Below are positions 1 through 9,623 of a stretch of DNA of 64,000 nucleotides, one piece after another. The translations under genes were made by a program, and so were the position numbers. The DNA comes from Azohydromonas australica DSM 1124 (GTDB taxonomy: Bacteria; Pseudomonadota; Gammaproteobacteria; Burkholderiales; Burkholderiaceae_C). The stretch is taken from NCBI RefSeq assembly GCF_000430725.1, contig NZ_KE387203.1:3134-67133 (forward strand), read 5' to 3'. The first letter of the stretch is position 1, and each line of letters begins with the position of its first letter. The notes under the pieces are model-generated. The model searched no databases and had not been told where the DNA came from. It worked only from the letters and a program-made list of their open reading frames with translations.

Positions 1-90
1 GAGCTGCAGCGCATCCAGGGCCGCTACGCGCTGGTGACGATGTGCATCGGCGGCGGCCAGGGCATCGCGGCCATCTTCGAGCGCTGCTGA
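1..90 (+). CDS. Thiolase (acetyl-CoA acetyltransferase), C-terminal end only
   Basis: The window opens inside a reading frame that ends with TGA at 88-90 and encodes 29 residues, with CIGGGQG near the end. That is the C-terminal active-site motif of thiolases; its cysteine deprotonates the second acetyl-CoA. The enzyme condenses two acetyl-CoA to acetoacetyl-CoA, or cleaves the reverse, in the cytoplasm. The FER-type C-terminus fits the biosynthetic PhaA/AtoB group of Burkholderiales, but most of the gene lies outside the window, so the exact subfamily cannot be given. Confidence 0.85.
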   Translation, partial: ELQRIQGRYALVTMCIGGGQGIAAIFERC

Positions 91-128
91 CGCATTGAGG
101 GACGTCCCCGCGCCGGGACGCTCCCATG

Positions 129-163
129 AAGCACAAGGGGCCCGGAAGGGCCCCTTTGCTTTG
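129..163. terminator. Bidirectional terminator between thiolase gene and fliA
   Basis: A perfect 9-bp stem, AAGGGGCCC at 135-143 and GGGCCCCTT at 148-156, closes a GGAA tetraloop. It is extended by AAGC/GCTT on the outside. A T-rich flank follows on the plus side (tttgctttgg). It lies between two converging genes and probably serves both. Confidence 0.75.
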
Positions 164-165
164 GG

Positions 166-1113
166 TCAGCCCCAGCGCGTGGAGCTGCTGACGGAGATGC
201 GCCCGTCGTCGTCGTCCGGCGGTGCGCCGAACTGTTCCTTGGGCTTGGTGAGCACGTTCTCGATGAGCTCGCCCCACGGCCCGTCGGTGGGCAGGGTTTC
301 CAGCTCCTTCTCGCGCTGCACCACCAGCTCCTCGAACTGCTTGGCCGCCACGGCGGGCACGCGGTCGGCCGCGCGGCTTTGCCCGGGCTGGTGGCCGAAA
401 TGCGTCGAGATGCGCTGCAGCACCGACTTGTAGAGCTGCGACACGCGCGAGGGCGTGACCTTGAGCGAAGCCGCCAGTTCCACCGGCGACATGCCCACGC
501 CCAGGTAGGAGTCGATGACCTGGCGGTCGCGCTCGGGCAGCTGCGCGAAGAACTTCTCCAGGTGCCGCATCACGATGCTGGTGTCCACCCGGGCCTCCAC
601 CTCTTCCTTCTCGGTGGCGGGGTGGAACTCGTAGTGGTGCTCCTCGTACTCCGAATCCGGCCCGCTGCTGCTGCGCATGCGCCCGGCCTGGTCCAGCATC
701 TCCAGCGCGGAGATCTCCTCCACGCTCAGGCCGCACACCTTGCTCAACTGCGCCAGCGTGGGCTCGCCGCCGTTGGTGGCGCGCCAGCGCTCGCGCGCGA
801 TCTGGATGATCTTGACCTTGCGCCGCTGGCCGCGGCCCAGGTGGTCCATCTGGCGCAGCTCGTCGAGCATCGCGCCCTTGACCCGCATGCGCGCATAGCG
901 CACGAAGGCTTCCTTGGCCTCTTCGGTGTCGCGGTCCCCCTCCCACTCGAAGCTCATCGCCGCCTGCGCCACGGCGATGAGGCCGACCTGGATCAGGTCG
1001 GCTTTCTCGACGTTGGCCGGCAGGTGACGTACCAGGGCCTGGGCCTGCTTGCGCACCCAGGACTCGTTGCGGGCGATCAGCGCCGACGGCACGCCATGCA
1101 TAGGGAGAACCAT
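166..1113 (-). CDS. fliA: FliA-type (sigma-28) RNA polymerase sigma factor with C-terminal extension
   Basis: Sigma-70 family protein of 315 residues. Region 2 spans about 10-95 and contains RVKGAMLDELR, the signature of the FliA group. Region 3 spans about 100-165, and region 4 (ELAASLKVTPSRVSQLYKS) lies at 211-230. FliA directs core RNA polymerase to late flagellar and chemotaxis promoters. Typical FliA ends soon after region 4 (about 240 residues); here about 75 extra residues follow, acidic near the end. The gene is not in a flagellar cluster: its neighbours are a thiolase gene and a hybrid kinase. No clear Shine-Dalgarno sequence precedes ATG 1113, and a second ATG lies four codons further in. 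A stress or general sigma factor of the same group is possible. Confidence 0.8.
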   Translation of the reverse strand: MVLPMHGVPSALIARNESWVRKQAQALVRHLPANVEKADLIQVGLIAVAQAAMSFEWEGDRDTEEAKEAFVRYARMRVKGAMLDELRQMDHLGRGQRRKVKIIQIARERWRATNGGEPTLAQLSKVCGLSVEEISALEMLDQAGRMRSSSGPDSEYEEHHYEFHPATEKEEVEARVDTSIVMRHLEKFFAQLPERDRQVIDSYLGVGMSPVELAASLKVTPSRVSQLYKSVLQRISTHFGHQPGQSRAADRVPAVAAKQFEELVVQREKELETLPTDGPWGELIENVLTKPKEQFGAPPDDDDGRISVSSSTRWG

Positions 1114-1119
1114 GAGCCG

Positions 1120-1125
1120 ATTCTA
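1120..1125 (-). promoter_or_regulatory. Possible -10 element of fliA (leaderless start)
   Basis: On the minus strand TAGAAT ends six bases before the ATG of the sigma factor gene. Transcription would then start at or next to the A of ATG, which fits the missing ribosome binding site. No good -35 hexamer is visible at the usual distance. Confidence 0.3.
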
Positions 1126-1169
1126 GGCCCCGCATCCTCTTGGAAGGCGGTGATGTGTCATGAGGAACG

Positions 1170-4100
1170 TCAGGAGTTGGCCGGATCGAGCCACCGTTCT
1201 AGCGTGGCGTACAGCAGCGACGGGTTGACGGGCTTGGAGATGTAGTCGTTCATGCCCGCGGCCATGCAGGCGGCGCGGTCCTCGGCGAAAGCGTTGGCCG
1301 TCATGGCCAGGATCGGCAAGCGCTCCCCTTCGGGCAGCGCGCGGATGGCGCGCGCGGCCTCGACCCCGTCCATCACCGGCATCTGCATGTCCATCAGCAC
1401 CAGCGCGTAGTGCGGCCGCTCGCGCACCTTCTGCAGCGCCTGCGCGCCGTCCTCCGCGTAATCCACCTCGAAGCCCGCGTAGCGCAGCAGCTCCATGGCC
1501 AGCTCGCGGTTGACGGGGTTGTCCTCCACCAGCAGCACCGGCGTGCCGCCGAAGCGCGCGCGCAGCGCCGCCGCCGCGCCCGCCACCGGCACGGGCGGCG
1601 CGTCGGCCGGCGCGGCCGGGGCCACCGTCGCCGGTGCAGGCACCGGGCGCGGCACGGGCGGCAGCGAGGGCGGCGCCGCCGCGGGGGCCGGCAGCGGCAG
1701 ATGCACCAGCCGGTCCAGCAGCGTGGAGGCCGTCACCGGCTTCATCAGCACCGCCGAGAAGCCCGCGCGCTGCGCCGCGGGCTCCACCATCTCCGGGTCG
1801 TGCGCCGTCACCAGCAGGCTCGGCGGCAGCTCGCCGCCCAGGCGGCGCAGCTGCTGCAGGGTCTGCAGCCCGTCCATGCCCGGCATCTGCCAGTCGATGA
1901 GCAGCAGCTCGTAGGGCTGGTGCCGCTGCTGCGCGGCCTGCATGGCCTGCAGCGCCTGCGAGCCCGAGTCCACCTGATCCACGCGCAATCCCATGACGCG
2001 CAGCATCTGCTCCATGGCCTCGCGCGCCTCGGGCAAATCGTCCACCAGCAGCGCGCGCCGGCCCTGCAGCCCCGGCGGCAGCAGCGGCGTGGGCACGCCG
2101 CGCGCCACGCGCAGCGGCAGCGCAAACCAGAAGCGGCTGCCCTGCCCCGGCACGCTGTCCAGCCCCACCTCGCCGCCCATGAGCCGCACCAGGCGCCGCG
2201 TGATGGCCAGCCCCAGCCCCGTGCCGCCGCTTTCGGCCTGATCGAAAGCCTGGAACAGCCGCGCCTGCGGCTCGGGGGCGATGCCGACGCCGGTGTCGCG
2301 CACCTCGAAGCGCACCAGCAGCTCCTCGTCCTCGCGGCGCAGCTGCTCCGCGCGCAGCAGCACCATGCCCTGGTGCGTGAACTTCACGGCGTTGCCCAGC
2401 AGGTTCACCAGCGCCTGCGACAGCCGCGCGGGGTCGCCGTGCAGCGCATCGGGCAGCCCGGTGCTGTCCACCACCAGCTCCAGGTTCTTCTCCCGCGCGC
2501 GCTCGGCCACCAGCGCGCAGCTGCGCGCCAGCAGGTCGTCGAGGCGGAAGTCCGCGCGCTCCAGCTCCACCTTGCCGGCCTCGATCCTGGAGAGGTCCAG
2601 CACGCCGTCGATCACGCCCAGCAGGTGCCGCGCGGCGCCCTCCATCCGGGTCAGCGCGTCGGCCTGCGCGGCCGTGAGTTCGTCGCGGCGCAGTTGGTGG
2701 ATCAGCTCGTTGACGCCGTTGAGCGGGGCGCGGATCTCGTGGCCCATGCTGGCCAGGAACGCGCTCTTGGCCCGGTTGGCCGCCTCGGCCTCGTCAGCGC
2801 GCTGCGCCAGCCGCGCCGTCAGCGCCTGGATCTCCACCTCGCGCGCCTTGCGCTCGCGGTTGTCGAACATGGTGGCGCGGGTGCGCAGCAGCCGGCCCTG
2901 GGCGTCGAGCTCGCAGGCCACGTCCACCACCACCGGCAGCACGCTGCCGTCCTTGCGCACCAGGTCGTACTCCAGCCCGCGCAGCGTGCCCAGCCGCTCC
3001 AGCTGCGCGCGGTACTGGGCGAACAGCGGCCGCTGCGCCGGGGTGATCAGGTCCACCAGGCGCAGCCGGTTGACCAACTCCTCGCGCCGGTAGCCGAGCA
3101 TGGCCAGCTCGGTGTCGTTGATGGCGACGAAGAGGCCGTCCCCGTCCGTGGAGTGGTAGCCGCAGGGCGCGCGGTTGTAGAGCGTGGCCACCTCCTCGGC
3201 CTGCACGCGCAGCGAGAGGTTGGCGTCCGCCAGCTGCCGGGTGCGCTCGGCCACGCGCCGCTCCAGCAGGTCGCGGGATTGGGCCAGCTCGGCGGCCTGG
3301 CGGCGCAGCGCCGTCACGTCCTCGAACACGAACAGCAGCTCGCGCTCGCGCTCCTCGGGATGCTGGATCGGCGCCAGGCGCACGACCAGGTCGCGCGGCT
3401 CGCCAGCGCGCACGTCCAGCCGCACCTCGCCCGTCCAGGGCTCGCCGGTCTCCAGCGCCACCCACAGCGCCTCGCCGGCCAGGCGCAGGCCGGACTCGCG
3501 CAGGCCGCGGCCCAGAAAGGCCTCGGCCGGCTTGCCCGCCAGCGCTGCCCAGGCCGCGTTGGCGTAGCGCACCAGCCCCGCGCCGTCGGTGATGACGACG
3601 CCGTTGGGGCTCTGCTCCACCGCCAGCGACAGCCGGCGCAGCCGGACCTGCGTCGCGTGCAGCTCGGTGATGTCGCGCGCGACGCCGAAAAGCCCGATGA
3701 CATGCCCCGCCCCATCGCGCAGCGGCCCCTTGGTGGACTGGTAGGTGCGGGCGCCGTGCGGGGTGGCGACGTGCTCCAGGCAGGTGGAGACGGCGCCCTC
3801 CGCCAGCACGCGCGCGTCGTTGGCGCGCACCTGCGCCGCGTCCTCGGCCGCCAGCAGCGCGCGGTCGTCGCGGCCGATCACCTGGTCGGCTTCATGCCCC
3901 AGCGCGCGCGCCACCTCGCGGTTGCACATCAGGTAGCGGCCCTGCAGGTCCTTGGCAAAGATGGCATCGGTGGAGTTCTCGGAGACCGCCTCCAGCAGCG
4001 CCAGCGCCTGCAGCCGCTCGTGCTGCGCCGCGGCCAGGCGCCGCGACCCTTCCAGCGTGCGGCGCTGGCGCTGCAGGAACAGCGCCGCCGCGGCGGCGGC

Positions 4101-5063
4101 CAGCAGTGCCGCGGCCGCCGCGCCGATGCTCGCGCCCAGGCGCTGCGTGGGCGCCAGCGCCTCGGTGCGGTCCATCTTGGCCACCAGCAGCCAGTCCGTG
4201 CCGGGCACCACGCGCCAGGCGGCCAGCACGGGCACGCCGCGGTAGTCGTGCAGATCGGGCGCGGACTGCGGCCCGCCGCCGCCCTGCATCGCCCGGCCCA
4301 GCACCCAGTCCGCCTGCCGCAGCGGGCGGCGCAGCCGCAGCGGCGCCTGGGCATCGGCATGCAGCGGTGCCAGCGCCTCGGCCTGGTCGCCCACGCGGCG
4401 CCACAGCACCGTCTCGGCCGTGTCGCTGGGCACGGGCCATCGCGCCAGCAGCGGGTAGAGCTGGGCATGCGGATCGATCCGGAACACCAGCAGCGCCGGC
4501 GCCGGCGAGCCGCTGAAGACCAGCGGCATCACGATGTCCAGGCGCAGCGGCTGCGGCGCGCCTTCGTGCAAGTACAGGCCGCTGTGCTGGACCTCGCCGC
4601 TGCCCAGCGCGCGCTCGATGGCCGAGCGCAGCGGCGCCGGCGGCGGCAACGGCCCGGCGCCGTCATCCTGGTGCAGCAGCGCCTGGCCCCGCGGATCCAC
4701 CACCAGCACGTCGCTCGCGGCGATGACCTCGCGGTAGCTCAGCACCCGCTCGCGGAAGGTGTCCCGGGCCGCCTCGCTGCCTTCCTGCCGCCACTGCAGG
4801 AACAGCTCCGCCAGCGGGCGGCTGGTGCCCAGGAAGCGCGCGGCGCGGCGCGTGTCGTCCAGCCAGCTCAGCACCTGGTTGGCGCGCAGCTCGGCCACGG
4901 CCTCCAGGCGCGCCGCCTCGCGCGCCTCGTCCTGGCGGTACAGCGCCCACACGCCCAGCAGCGTCAGCGCCAGCGTGAGCACCGCCAGCAGCAGCAGGGG
5001 CTTCCACAGGGCCGCGCGGGCGTCGGCATCAGGGGTCGTCTCGACGCTCGTGCGTTCAGCCAT
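1170..5063 (-). CDS. Hybrid sensor histidine kinase/response regulator (periplasmic sensor, PAS domains, HisKA, HATPase, two receivers)
   Basis: 1297 residues. Transmembrane segments near 22-42 and 318-342 enclose a periplasmic domain of about 275 residues, probably Cache-like. About three PAS-type segments follow (roughly 365-740), then a HisKA dimerisation helix with [10 protein letters not shown] and phospho-acceptor His775. The ATPase domain has the N box (LLGNAVKF), DTGVGI and GGTGLGLAI. Two receiver domains follow with acceptor Asp1057 and Asp1225. No HPt domain is present, so an external phosphotransfer protein and output regulator are needed; none is next to it. Transcribed away from tonB; the start at 5063 is the first ATG and leaves 186 bp to tonB. 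The signal sensed is unknown. Confidence 0.9.
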   Translation of the reverse strand: MAERTSVETTPDADARAALWKPLLLLAVLTLALTLLGVWALYRQDEAREAARLEAVAELRANQVLSWLDDTRRAARFLGTSRPLAELFLQWRQEGSEAARDTFRERVLSYREVIAASDVLVVDPRGQALLHQDDGAGPLPPPAPLRSAIERALGSGEVQHSGLYLHEGAPQPLRLDIVMPLVFSGSPAPALLVFRIDPHAQLYPLLARWPVPSDTAETVLWRRVGDQAEALAPLHADAQAPLRLRRPLRQADWVLGRAMQGGGGPQSAPDLHDYRGVPVLAAWRVVPGTDWLLVAKMDRTEALAPTQRLGASIGAAAAALLAAAAAALFLQRQRRTLEGSRRLAAAQHERLQALALLEAVSENSTDAIFAKDLQGRYLMCNREVARALGHEADQVIGRDDRALLAAEDAAQVRANDARVLAEGAVSTCLEHVATPHGARTYQSTKGPLRDGAGHVIGLFGVARDITELHATQVRLRRLSLAVEQSPNGVVITDGAGLVRYANAAWAALAGKPAEAFLGRGLRESGLRLAGEALWVALETGEPWTGEVRLDVRAGEPRDLVVRLAPIQHPEERERELLFVFEDVTALRRQAAELAQSRDLLERRVAERTRQLADANLSLRVQAEEVATLYNRAPCGYHSTDGDGLFVAINDTELAMLGYRREELVNRLRLVDLITPAQRPLFAQYRAQLERLGTLRGLEYDLVRKDGSVLPVVVDVACELDAQGRLLRTRATMFDNRERKAREVEIQALTARLAQRADEAEAANRAKSAFLASMGHEIRAPLNGVNELIHQLRRDELTAAQADALTRMEGAARHLLGVIDGVLDLSRIEAGKVELERADFRLDDLLARSCALVAERAREKNLELVVDSTGLPDALHGDPARLSQALVNLLGNAVKFTHQGMVLLRAEQLRREDEELLVRFEVRDTGVGIAPEPQARLFQAFDQAESGGTGLGLAITRRLVRLMGGEVGLDSVPGQGSRFWFALPLRVARGVPTPLLPPGLQGRRALLVDDLPEAREAMEQMLRVMGLRVDQVDSGSQALQAMQAAQQRHQPYELLLIDWQMPGMDGLQTLQQLRRLGGELPPSLLVTAHDPEMVEPAAQRAGFSAVLMKPVTASTLLDRLVHLPLPAPAAAPPSLPPVPRPVPAPATVAPAAPADAPPVPVAGAAAALRARFGGTPVLLVEDNPVNRELAMELLRYAGFEVDYAEDGAQALQKVRERPHYALVLMDMQMPVMDGVEAARAIRALPEGERLPILAMTANAFAEDRAACMAAGMNDYISKPVNPSLLYATLERWLDPANS

Positions 5064-5249
5064 GTCTGGGTTTCTCCCGGAGGCGTCCGGGTTTCTTATG
5101 AATGCAACCGACTATGCGCGACGGCGCAAGCCAACGACAAGCGCGTTGCCATGCCCCTCTGGCGGCGCGAGCTATAGTGCCGCGCTTTCGCCGCGCGCCC
5201 GCCGCGCCCGCCTGACCCGACCGATTCGGCCCCCGAAGCCGCCCGACCC

Positions 5250-5966
5250 GTGGATTTCGCCCGCCAGCAACGCAACCCTGCACGCCACCTGGCCGGCATC
5301 GCCGCCGTGCTGCTGATGCACCTGCTGCTGGGTTACGCGCTGGTCACGGGCCTTGCGCGCAAGGTGGTGGACGTGGTCAAGGCGCCGGTGATGGCCGTGC
5401 TGCTGGACGAGCCGAAGCCCGTCCCGCCACCGCCGCCACCACCTCCTCCCCCGCCCCCTCCGCCACCGCGCCCGGCCCCGCCGCCGCCGCGTGCCGCCCC
5501 GCCCCGGCCCGCGCCCGCGCCGCCGCCGCCCGCGGTGGTGCCGGTGCCTGAAGTACAGCGCCCCGCGCCGCAGGCGCCGGCCATCACCAGCGTGCCGGTG
5601 GCGCCGCCGCCGGCCCCGCCCGCGCCCCCCGCCCCGCCGGCCGAGGCCCCGCCCGCGCCGCCGGCGCCGGTGCAGCGCACGGCGCCCGTCATCAACTTCT
5701 CCGGCTGCGCCAAGCCTGAATACAACGCCGCGGCGCGCCGCGCCGAGGCCCAGGGCTCGACGCTGATCAGCTTCCTCATCGACACCGACGGCCACGTGCT
5801 GGAGAGCCGCATCGACCGCTCTTCCGGCGGCACGCGCGAGCACAAGATGCTCGACCGGCTGGCGGTGGAGGCGCTGTCGCAGTGCCGCTTCAAGCCCGGC
5901 ACCGTCAACGGCCAGCCCGAGCGCTCCTGGTCGCGCGTCGAGTACGTGTGGAAGCTGCTGGACTGA
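5250..5966 (+). CDS. tonB: Energy transducer TonB
   Basis: 238 residues starting at GTG. One N-terminal membrane anchor (about 13-35) is followed by a long proline-rich stretch (about 55-150, with an uninterrupted run of prolines) that spans the periplasm. The C-terminal TonB fold of about 85 residues contains GxxxISFLIDTDGHV-like sequence. TonB carries proton-motive energy from ExbB/ExbD to outer-membrane TonB-dependent receptors. It is the first gene of tonB-exbB-exbD-exbD. No clear Fur box was seen in the 186-bp upstream gap; a weak TATAGT lies at 5173-5178. Confidence 0.9.
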   Translation: MDFARQQRNPARHLAGIAAVLLMHLLLGYALVTGLARKVVDVVKAPVMAVLLDEPKPVPPPPPPPPPPPPPPPRPAPPPPRAAPPRPAPAPPPPAVVPVPEVQRPAPQAPAITSVPVAPPPAPPAPPAPPAEAPPAPPAPVQRTAPVINFSGCAKPEYNAAARRAEAQGSTLISFLIDTDGHVLESRIDRSSGGTREHKMLDRLAVEALSQCRFKPGTVNGQPERSWSRVEYVWKLLD

Positions 5967-6024
5967 GCCCCGCGCCGACGCGCCGATCCGATTCCCCTAT
6001 CTCCTTCGCACCCGTCTCCCGAAC

Positions 6025-6825
6025 ATGCCTTCCAAGAACCGATCCTTCTGGCCCCGGCTGCTGAGCGCGGGACTGCTGGCCGTGTGCCTGCACGCCGGCG
6101 CGCAAACGGCGTCGGCCCCGGCGGCCACCGCCGCGCCCGCCACGCCGGGCGCCGTGCAACAGGAGGTGGTGGAGAACCCCTATGGGCTGCAGGCGATGTG
6201 GCGCCAGGGCGACGTGGTGGCGCGCGGCACGCTGGTGCTGATGCTCTTGATGTCCATGGGCAGCTGGTACGTCATCTTCACCAAGCTCGCCGAGCAGCAC
6301 CGGCTGATGAAGAGCGCCGAGGCCGCGGGGCGCAGCTTCTGGAACGCCGACAGCGTGCACGCCGGCACGCAGACGCTGCAGGACGGCAGCGCCTTCCGCT
6401 TCATCGCCGAGGCGGGCCTGAAGGCCAGCGAGCACCACGAGGGCAAGCTCACCGAGCAGATCGACCGCCACACCTGGATCTCCATGTCGATCCAGCGCGC
6501 CATCGACAACGTCGCCAGCCGGCTGCAGGACGGGCTGGCCTTCCTGGCCACCGTCGGTTCCACCGCGCCCTTCGTGGGCCTGTTCGGCACTGTCTGGGGC
6601 ATCTACAACGCGCTCACCGCCATCGGCATCAGCGGCCAGGCCAGCATCGACAAGGTGGCCGGCCCGGTGGGCGAGGCGCTGATCATGACCGCCATCGGCC
6701 TCGCGGTCGCCGTGCCCGCGGTCATGGGCTACAACTGGCTGATCCGGCGCAACAAGGCGGCCATGGAGCGGGTGCGCGGCTTCGGCAGCGACCTGCACAG
6801 CGTGCTGCTGGCCGGCAAGCGCTGA
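6025..6825 (+). CDS. exbB: MotA/TolQ/ExbB proton channel family protein ExbB
   Basis: 266 residues. An extra N-terminal signal-like hydrophobic segment (about 10-28, ending in AGAQ) precedes the three ExbB membrane helices at about 65-85, 165-190 and 215-235. The conserved stretch VGSTAPFVGLFGTVWGIYNA identifies the ExbB/TolQ family. ExbB forms the pentameric inner-membrane channel that houses ExbD and energises TonB. It lies 58 bp after tonB and 18 bp before the first exbD. The long N-terminal form with a signal sequence is known for ExbB of several proteobacteria. Confidence 0.93.
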   Translation: MPSKNRSFWPRLLSAGLLAVCLHAGAQTASAPAATAAPATPGAVQQEVVENPYGLQAMWRQGDVVARGTLVLMLLMSMGSWYVIFTKLAEQHRLMKSAEAAGRSFWNADSVHAGTQTLQDGSAFRFIAEAGLKASEHHEGKLTEQIDRHTWISMSIQRAIDNVASRLQDGLAFLATVGSTAPFVGLFGTVWGIYNALTAIGISGQASIDKVAGPVGEALIMTAIGLAVAVPAVMGYNWLIRRNKAAMERVRGFGSDLHSVLLAGKR

Positions 6826-6843
6826 CCGCTACGGAGCGCGGCC

Positions 6844-7278
6844 ATGGCCATGGGCGTGGCGCCGCAGGACGGCGGCGACGAGGACGCGGTGATCGCCAGC
6901 ATCAACACCACGCCGCTGGTGGACGTGATGCTGGTGCTCCTGATCATCTTTCTGATCACGGTGCCGGTGGTGACGGCCAGCATCAAGCTGGAGCTGCCCA
7001 AGGAGCGCAACCAGCCCACGCAGACCAAGCCCGAGAACATCGTGCTGGCGGTGGACCGCGACGGCGCCCTGTACTGGGGCCTGGAGCCGCTGGACGTCAA
7101 CGCGCTGCAGGCGCGGCTGCGCGCCGTGGCGGCGCAGGACCCGCAGCCCGAGGTGCACATCCGCGGCGACATGGCCGCGCGCTACGAGGCCGTGGGCCGG
7201 CTGGTGGCGGTGTGCCAGAAGGTGGGCATCCGCAAGGTCGGCTTCATCACCGAGCCCACGCCGACGGGCGGGCGCTGA
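6844..7278 (+). CDS. exbD: Biopolymer transporter ExbD (first copy)
   Basis: 144 residues with a single N-terminal membrane helix carrying the essential proton-binding aspartate in TTPLVDVMLVLLIIFLI, then a periplasmic ExbD/TolR domain. The N-terminus is short and cytoplasmic. Two exbD copies follow one exbB here, so the channel may contain an ExbD heterodimer. The copies are similar in the membrane helix but differ clearly in the periplasmic half (this one has ELPKERNQP after the helix). Confidence 0.93.
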   Translation: MAMGVAPQDGGDEDAVIASINTTPLVDVMLVLLIIFLITVPVVTASIKLELPKERNQPTQTKPENIVLAVDRDGALYWGLEPLDVNALQARLRAVAAQDPQPEVHIRGDMAARYEAVGRLVAVCQKVGIRKVGFITEPTPTGGR

Positions 7279-7302
7279 GACCGGCCCCTAAAGGAGACGC
7301 CG

Positions 7303-7725
7303 ATGGCGATGCAGTTTCGCGACGACGGTGACGGCGACGGCCTGATGGCCGAGATCAACACCACGCCGCTGATCGACGTGATGCTGGTCCTGCTGATCAT
7401 GTTCATCGTCACGATCCCGATCCAGACCCACGCGGTGAAGATGGAGCTGCCGGTGGCCGCCCCATCGGCGCCGCCCACGCCGCCGACCATCGTGCGCATC
7501 GACGTGGACGCCGCCGGCAGCGTGAGCTGGAACGGCGAAGTGCTGGACCACGCGGCGCTGGAGGCGCGGCTGGGCGCCGCGGCGGCGCAGACGCCGCAGC
7601 CCGAGCTGCACCTGCGCGCCGACCGCGCCGTGCCCTACGCAGCGGTGGCCGGCGTACTGGCCGCGGCGCAGCGCCAGCGCGCCACGCGCATCGCGCTGGT
7701 GGGCAACGAGCAGTTCCTGCCCTGA
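7303..7725 (+). CDS. exbD: Biopolymer transporter ExbD (second copy)
   Basis: 140 residues, second ExbD of the operon. The membrane helix again has the aspartate (TTPLIDVMLVLLIMF), and an ExbD/TolR-type periplasmic domain follows. AAGGAG lies 7 bp before the ATG. It is separated from the first copy by 24 bp and is probably co-translated with it. It most likely pairs with the first copy inside the ExbB pentamer; the division of labour between the two cannot be read from sequence. Confidence 0.92.
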   Translation: MAMQFRDDGDGDGLMAEINTTPLIDVMLVLLIMFIVTIPIQTHAVKMELPVAAPSAPPTPPTIVRIDVDAAGSVSWNGEVLDHAALEARLGAAAAQTPQPELHLRADRAVPYAAVAGVLAAAQRQRATRIALVGNEQFLP

Positions 7726-7768
7726 GGCGCCGCGCGCACGACCCCGAACACCCGACGAGACGTATTCC

Positions 7769-8731
7769 ATGAGCCTGCCCTCCTACATCCAGCCCATCGG
7801 CGACGGCGTGTACGCCATCGACACCGGATTCCAGCGCGAGGGTTTCGATGCCGCCTGGCTGCTGGTGCAGGACGGCCGCGCCGCCTTCGTCGACACCGGC
7901 ACCAATTTCGCGGTGCCGCGGCTGCTGGGCGCGCTGGACGCGCTGGGGGTGGCGCGCGAGGCGGTGGAGATGGTGATCCCGACGCACGTGCACCTGGACC
8001 ATGCGGGCGGCGTGGGACTGCTGATGCAGGAATTGCCTGCGGCCACGCTGTGGGCGCACCCGCGCGGCGCGCGCCACCTGATCGACCCGCGCGTGCTGTA
8101 CCAGGGCGCGCTGGCCGTCTACGGGCAGGAGGAGATGGACCGCTCCTACGGCCGCCTGGTGCCGGTGGACGCCGCGCGCGTGAAGACCACCGAAGAAGGC
8201 ATGTCGCTGAAGCTGGCCGGCCGCGCGCTGCGCGTGCTGGACACGCCGGGCCACGCGCGCCACCACCACTGCCTGTGGGACGAAGCCAGCCGCGGCGTGT
8301 TCACCGGCGACACCTTCGGGCTGAGCTACCGGGAATTCGACGTGGCTGGAAAGGCCTGGGTGTTTCCCACCTCCACGCCGGTGCAGTTCGAGCCGGGGCC
8401 GCTGCGCGACTCGGTGAACCGCATCGCGGCGCTGCAGCCCGAAAAGCTCTACCTCACCCACTTCGCCGCCGTGCGGGAGGTGCCGCGGCTGCAATCGCTC
8501 TTCCTGGAACTGCTGGACGGGATGGTGGCGCTGGCGCACCAGGTGCCGGCGGGGGCCGGGCGGCATGAGGCGCTCAAGGCCGGCCTCTTCGACCTCTACC
8601 TGGGCAGCCTGCGGGCGCATGGGTGCGCGCTTTCAGACGCGCAAATCCATCAGTTGCTGGAAATGGATCTGGAATTGAATGCGCAGGGAATTGAGGTTTG
8701 GCTCGACAAGGAAGCCAAGTCGGTGGGCTGA
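7769..8731 (+). CDS. Metallo-beta-lactamase-fold hydrolase
   Basis: 320 residues. The metal-binding motif HVHLDHAGG is at about 74-82, with further ligands in TPGHARHH and in FTGDTFG. This is the glyoxalase II/MBL superfamily, with two zinc ions and a hydrolytic reaction in the cytoplasm. The C-terminal third is helical and resembles the accessory helical domain of MBL hydrolases that act on thioesters or other acyl substrates. No substrate can be named. It follows the second exbD by 43 bp on the same strand and may be read through from the tonB operon, although there is no functional reason for the link. Confidence 0.85.
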   Translation: MSLPSYIQPIGDGVYAIDTGFQREGFDAAWLLVQDGRAAFVDTGTNFAVPRLLGALDALGVAREAVEMVIPTHVHLDHAGGVGLLMQELPAATLWAHPRGARHLIDPRVLYQGALAVYGQEEMDRSYGRLVPVDAARVKTTEEGMSLKLAGRALRVLDTPGHARHHHCLWDEASRGVFTGDTFGLSYREFDVAGKAWVFPTSTPVQFEPGPLRDSVNRIAALQPEKLYLTHFAAVREVPRLQSLFLELLDGMVALAHQVPAGAGRHEALKAGLFDLYLGSLRAHGCALSDAQIHQLLEMDLELNAQGIEVWLDKEAKSVG

Positions 8732-8772
8732 AAACCAGCGCTCAGCCTTTGCCTTGGTCGTGGCCGGGCGCC

Positions 8773-9579
8773 TCAATATTGCACCAATATGGTGACACGC
8801 CGGTTGGCGGCCAAGGATTCAGGATCGGTTCCCAAGGCAGCGGGGACGTTGTCGGAGCGTCCCATCGCGATGAGCCTCGAAGGCTCTATGCCATGGTCAA
8901 CAAAATACCGCACAACGGCCCCTGCCCGTGCAGAAGAAAGTTCCCAATTCGATTCGAATCGGCCGTTTGAAATAGGCACGCTGTCTGTATGCCCTTCGAC
9001 CAGAATATTGCCGGGAGAAAACCGGCCCAGGGCTGCGGTGATGTTCTTCAAGACAGGAACCGCTTGGGGCAACAGGCGCGAATCTCCGGAAGTGAACAGC
9101 ATCCGGGCGTTGATCTCTATTTCCACGCCCTTTGCACTTTCAGACAACTTGATTTCGCCACCATCCCGCAGCGCGCGCAAATGCGCCATGAGATCCGCTG
9201 CCTTCTCTCTCGGTGATGGGCCAGGGGCAATCTTTTGAGTTTCTGATGCCACCTGGCCGCTGTCGCGGTTACGCAACTCGCTCAACACCGCGCCTTTGGC
9301 CTTCACCAACTGCAGCGCGTACAGCATCATGAACAGCACCATCACCAAGGTGATGAAATCTGCATAAGACACCAGCCAGCGCTCCGAATTGGACTCTTCC
9401 TGATCCTTCTCGCGTTGGGACCGGAGCCGGCGTCGATCGAAGATAGTGCTGTAGGACGACGCCGCCTCAGGCCCTGCCAAGGGCGCCTGCGCAGGCACCC
9501 TTTTTGGCGGGGCCGCCTGGGCCGAAGACACCGGCGATGTTTGACTATTGTCTGACACGGTATTTTGCGAGAAAGGCAA
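8773..9579 (-). CDS. MotB-like stator subunit (OmpA/MotB family), third gene of CNBD-FliG operon
   Basis: 268 residues from a TTG start, the only usual start after the upstream gene. Residues 1-66 are polar and cytoplasmic and longer than in E. coli MotB. One membrane helix follows, with SYADFITL containing Asp74, the proton- or sodium-binding residue. The OmpA-like peptidoglycan-binding domain (about 150-268) has EGHTDSVPI and NWELSSARA. The ERWLVSYADFITL start of the helix resembles MotD-type second stators of Pseudomonas. It would anchor the MotA-like subunit to the wall. Base composition is clearly lower in GC than its plus-strand neighbour (30 of 60 in bases 9301-9360, against 44 of 60 in 7501-7560). 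Confidence 0.85.
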   Translation of the reverse strand: MPFSQNTVSDNSQTSPVSSAQAAPPKRVPAQAPLAGPEAASSYSTIFDRRRLRSQREKDQEESNSERWLVSYADFITLVMVLFMMLYALQLVKAKGAVLSELRNRDSGQVASETQKIAPGPSPREKAADLMAHLRALRDGGEIKLSESAKGVEIEINARMLFTSGDSRLLPQAVPVLKNITAALGRFSPGNILVEGHTDSVPISNGRFESNWELSSARAGAVVRYFVDHGIEPSRLIAMGRSDNVPAALGTDPESLAANRRVTILVQY

Positions 9580-9623
9580 ATGATCTACAGGGGCATCCCA
9601 CGCGCCAATGCACAGGCACTTGC

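Noticed and set aside
1410..5177. Long open reading frame on the opposite strand of the hybrid kinase (over 1200 codons)
   Set aside because: Low-complexity Arg/Gln/His/Ala composition without any domain, a shadow caused by high GC. The kinase frame has full domain structure. The same applies to the long frames opposite relA, mfd, hrpA and the DUF748 gene.
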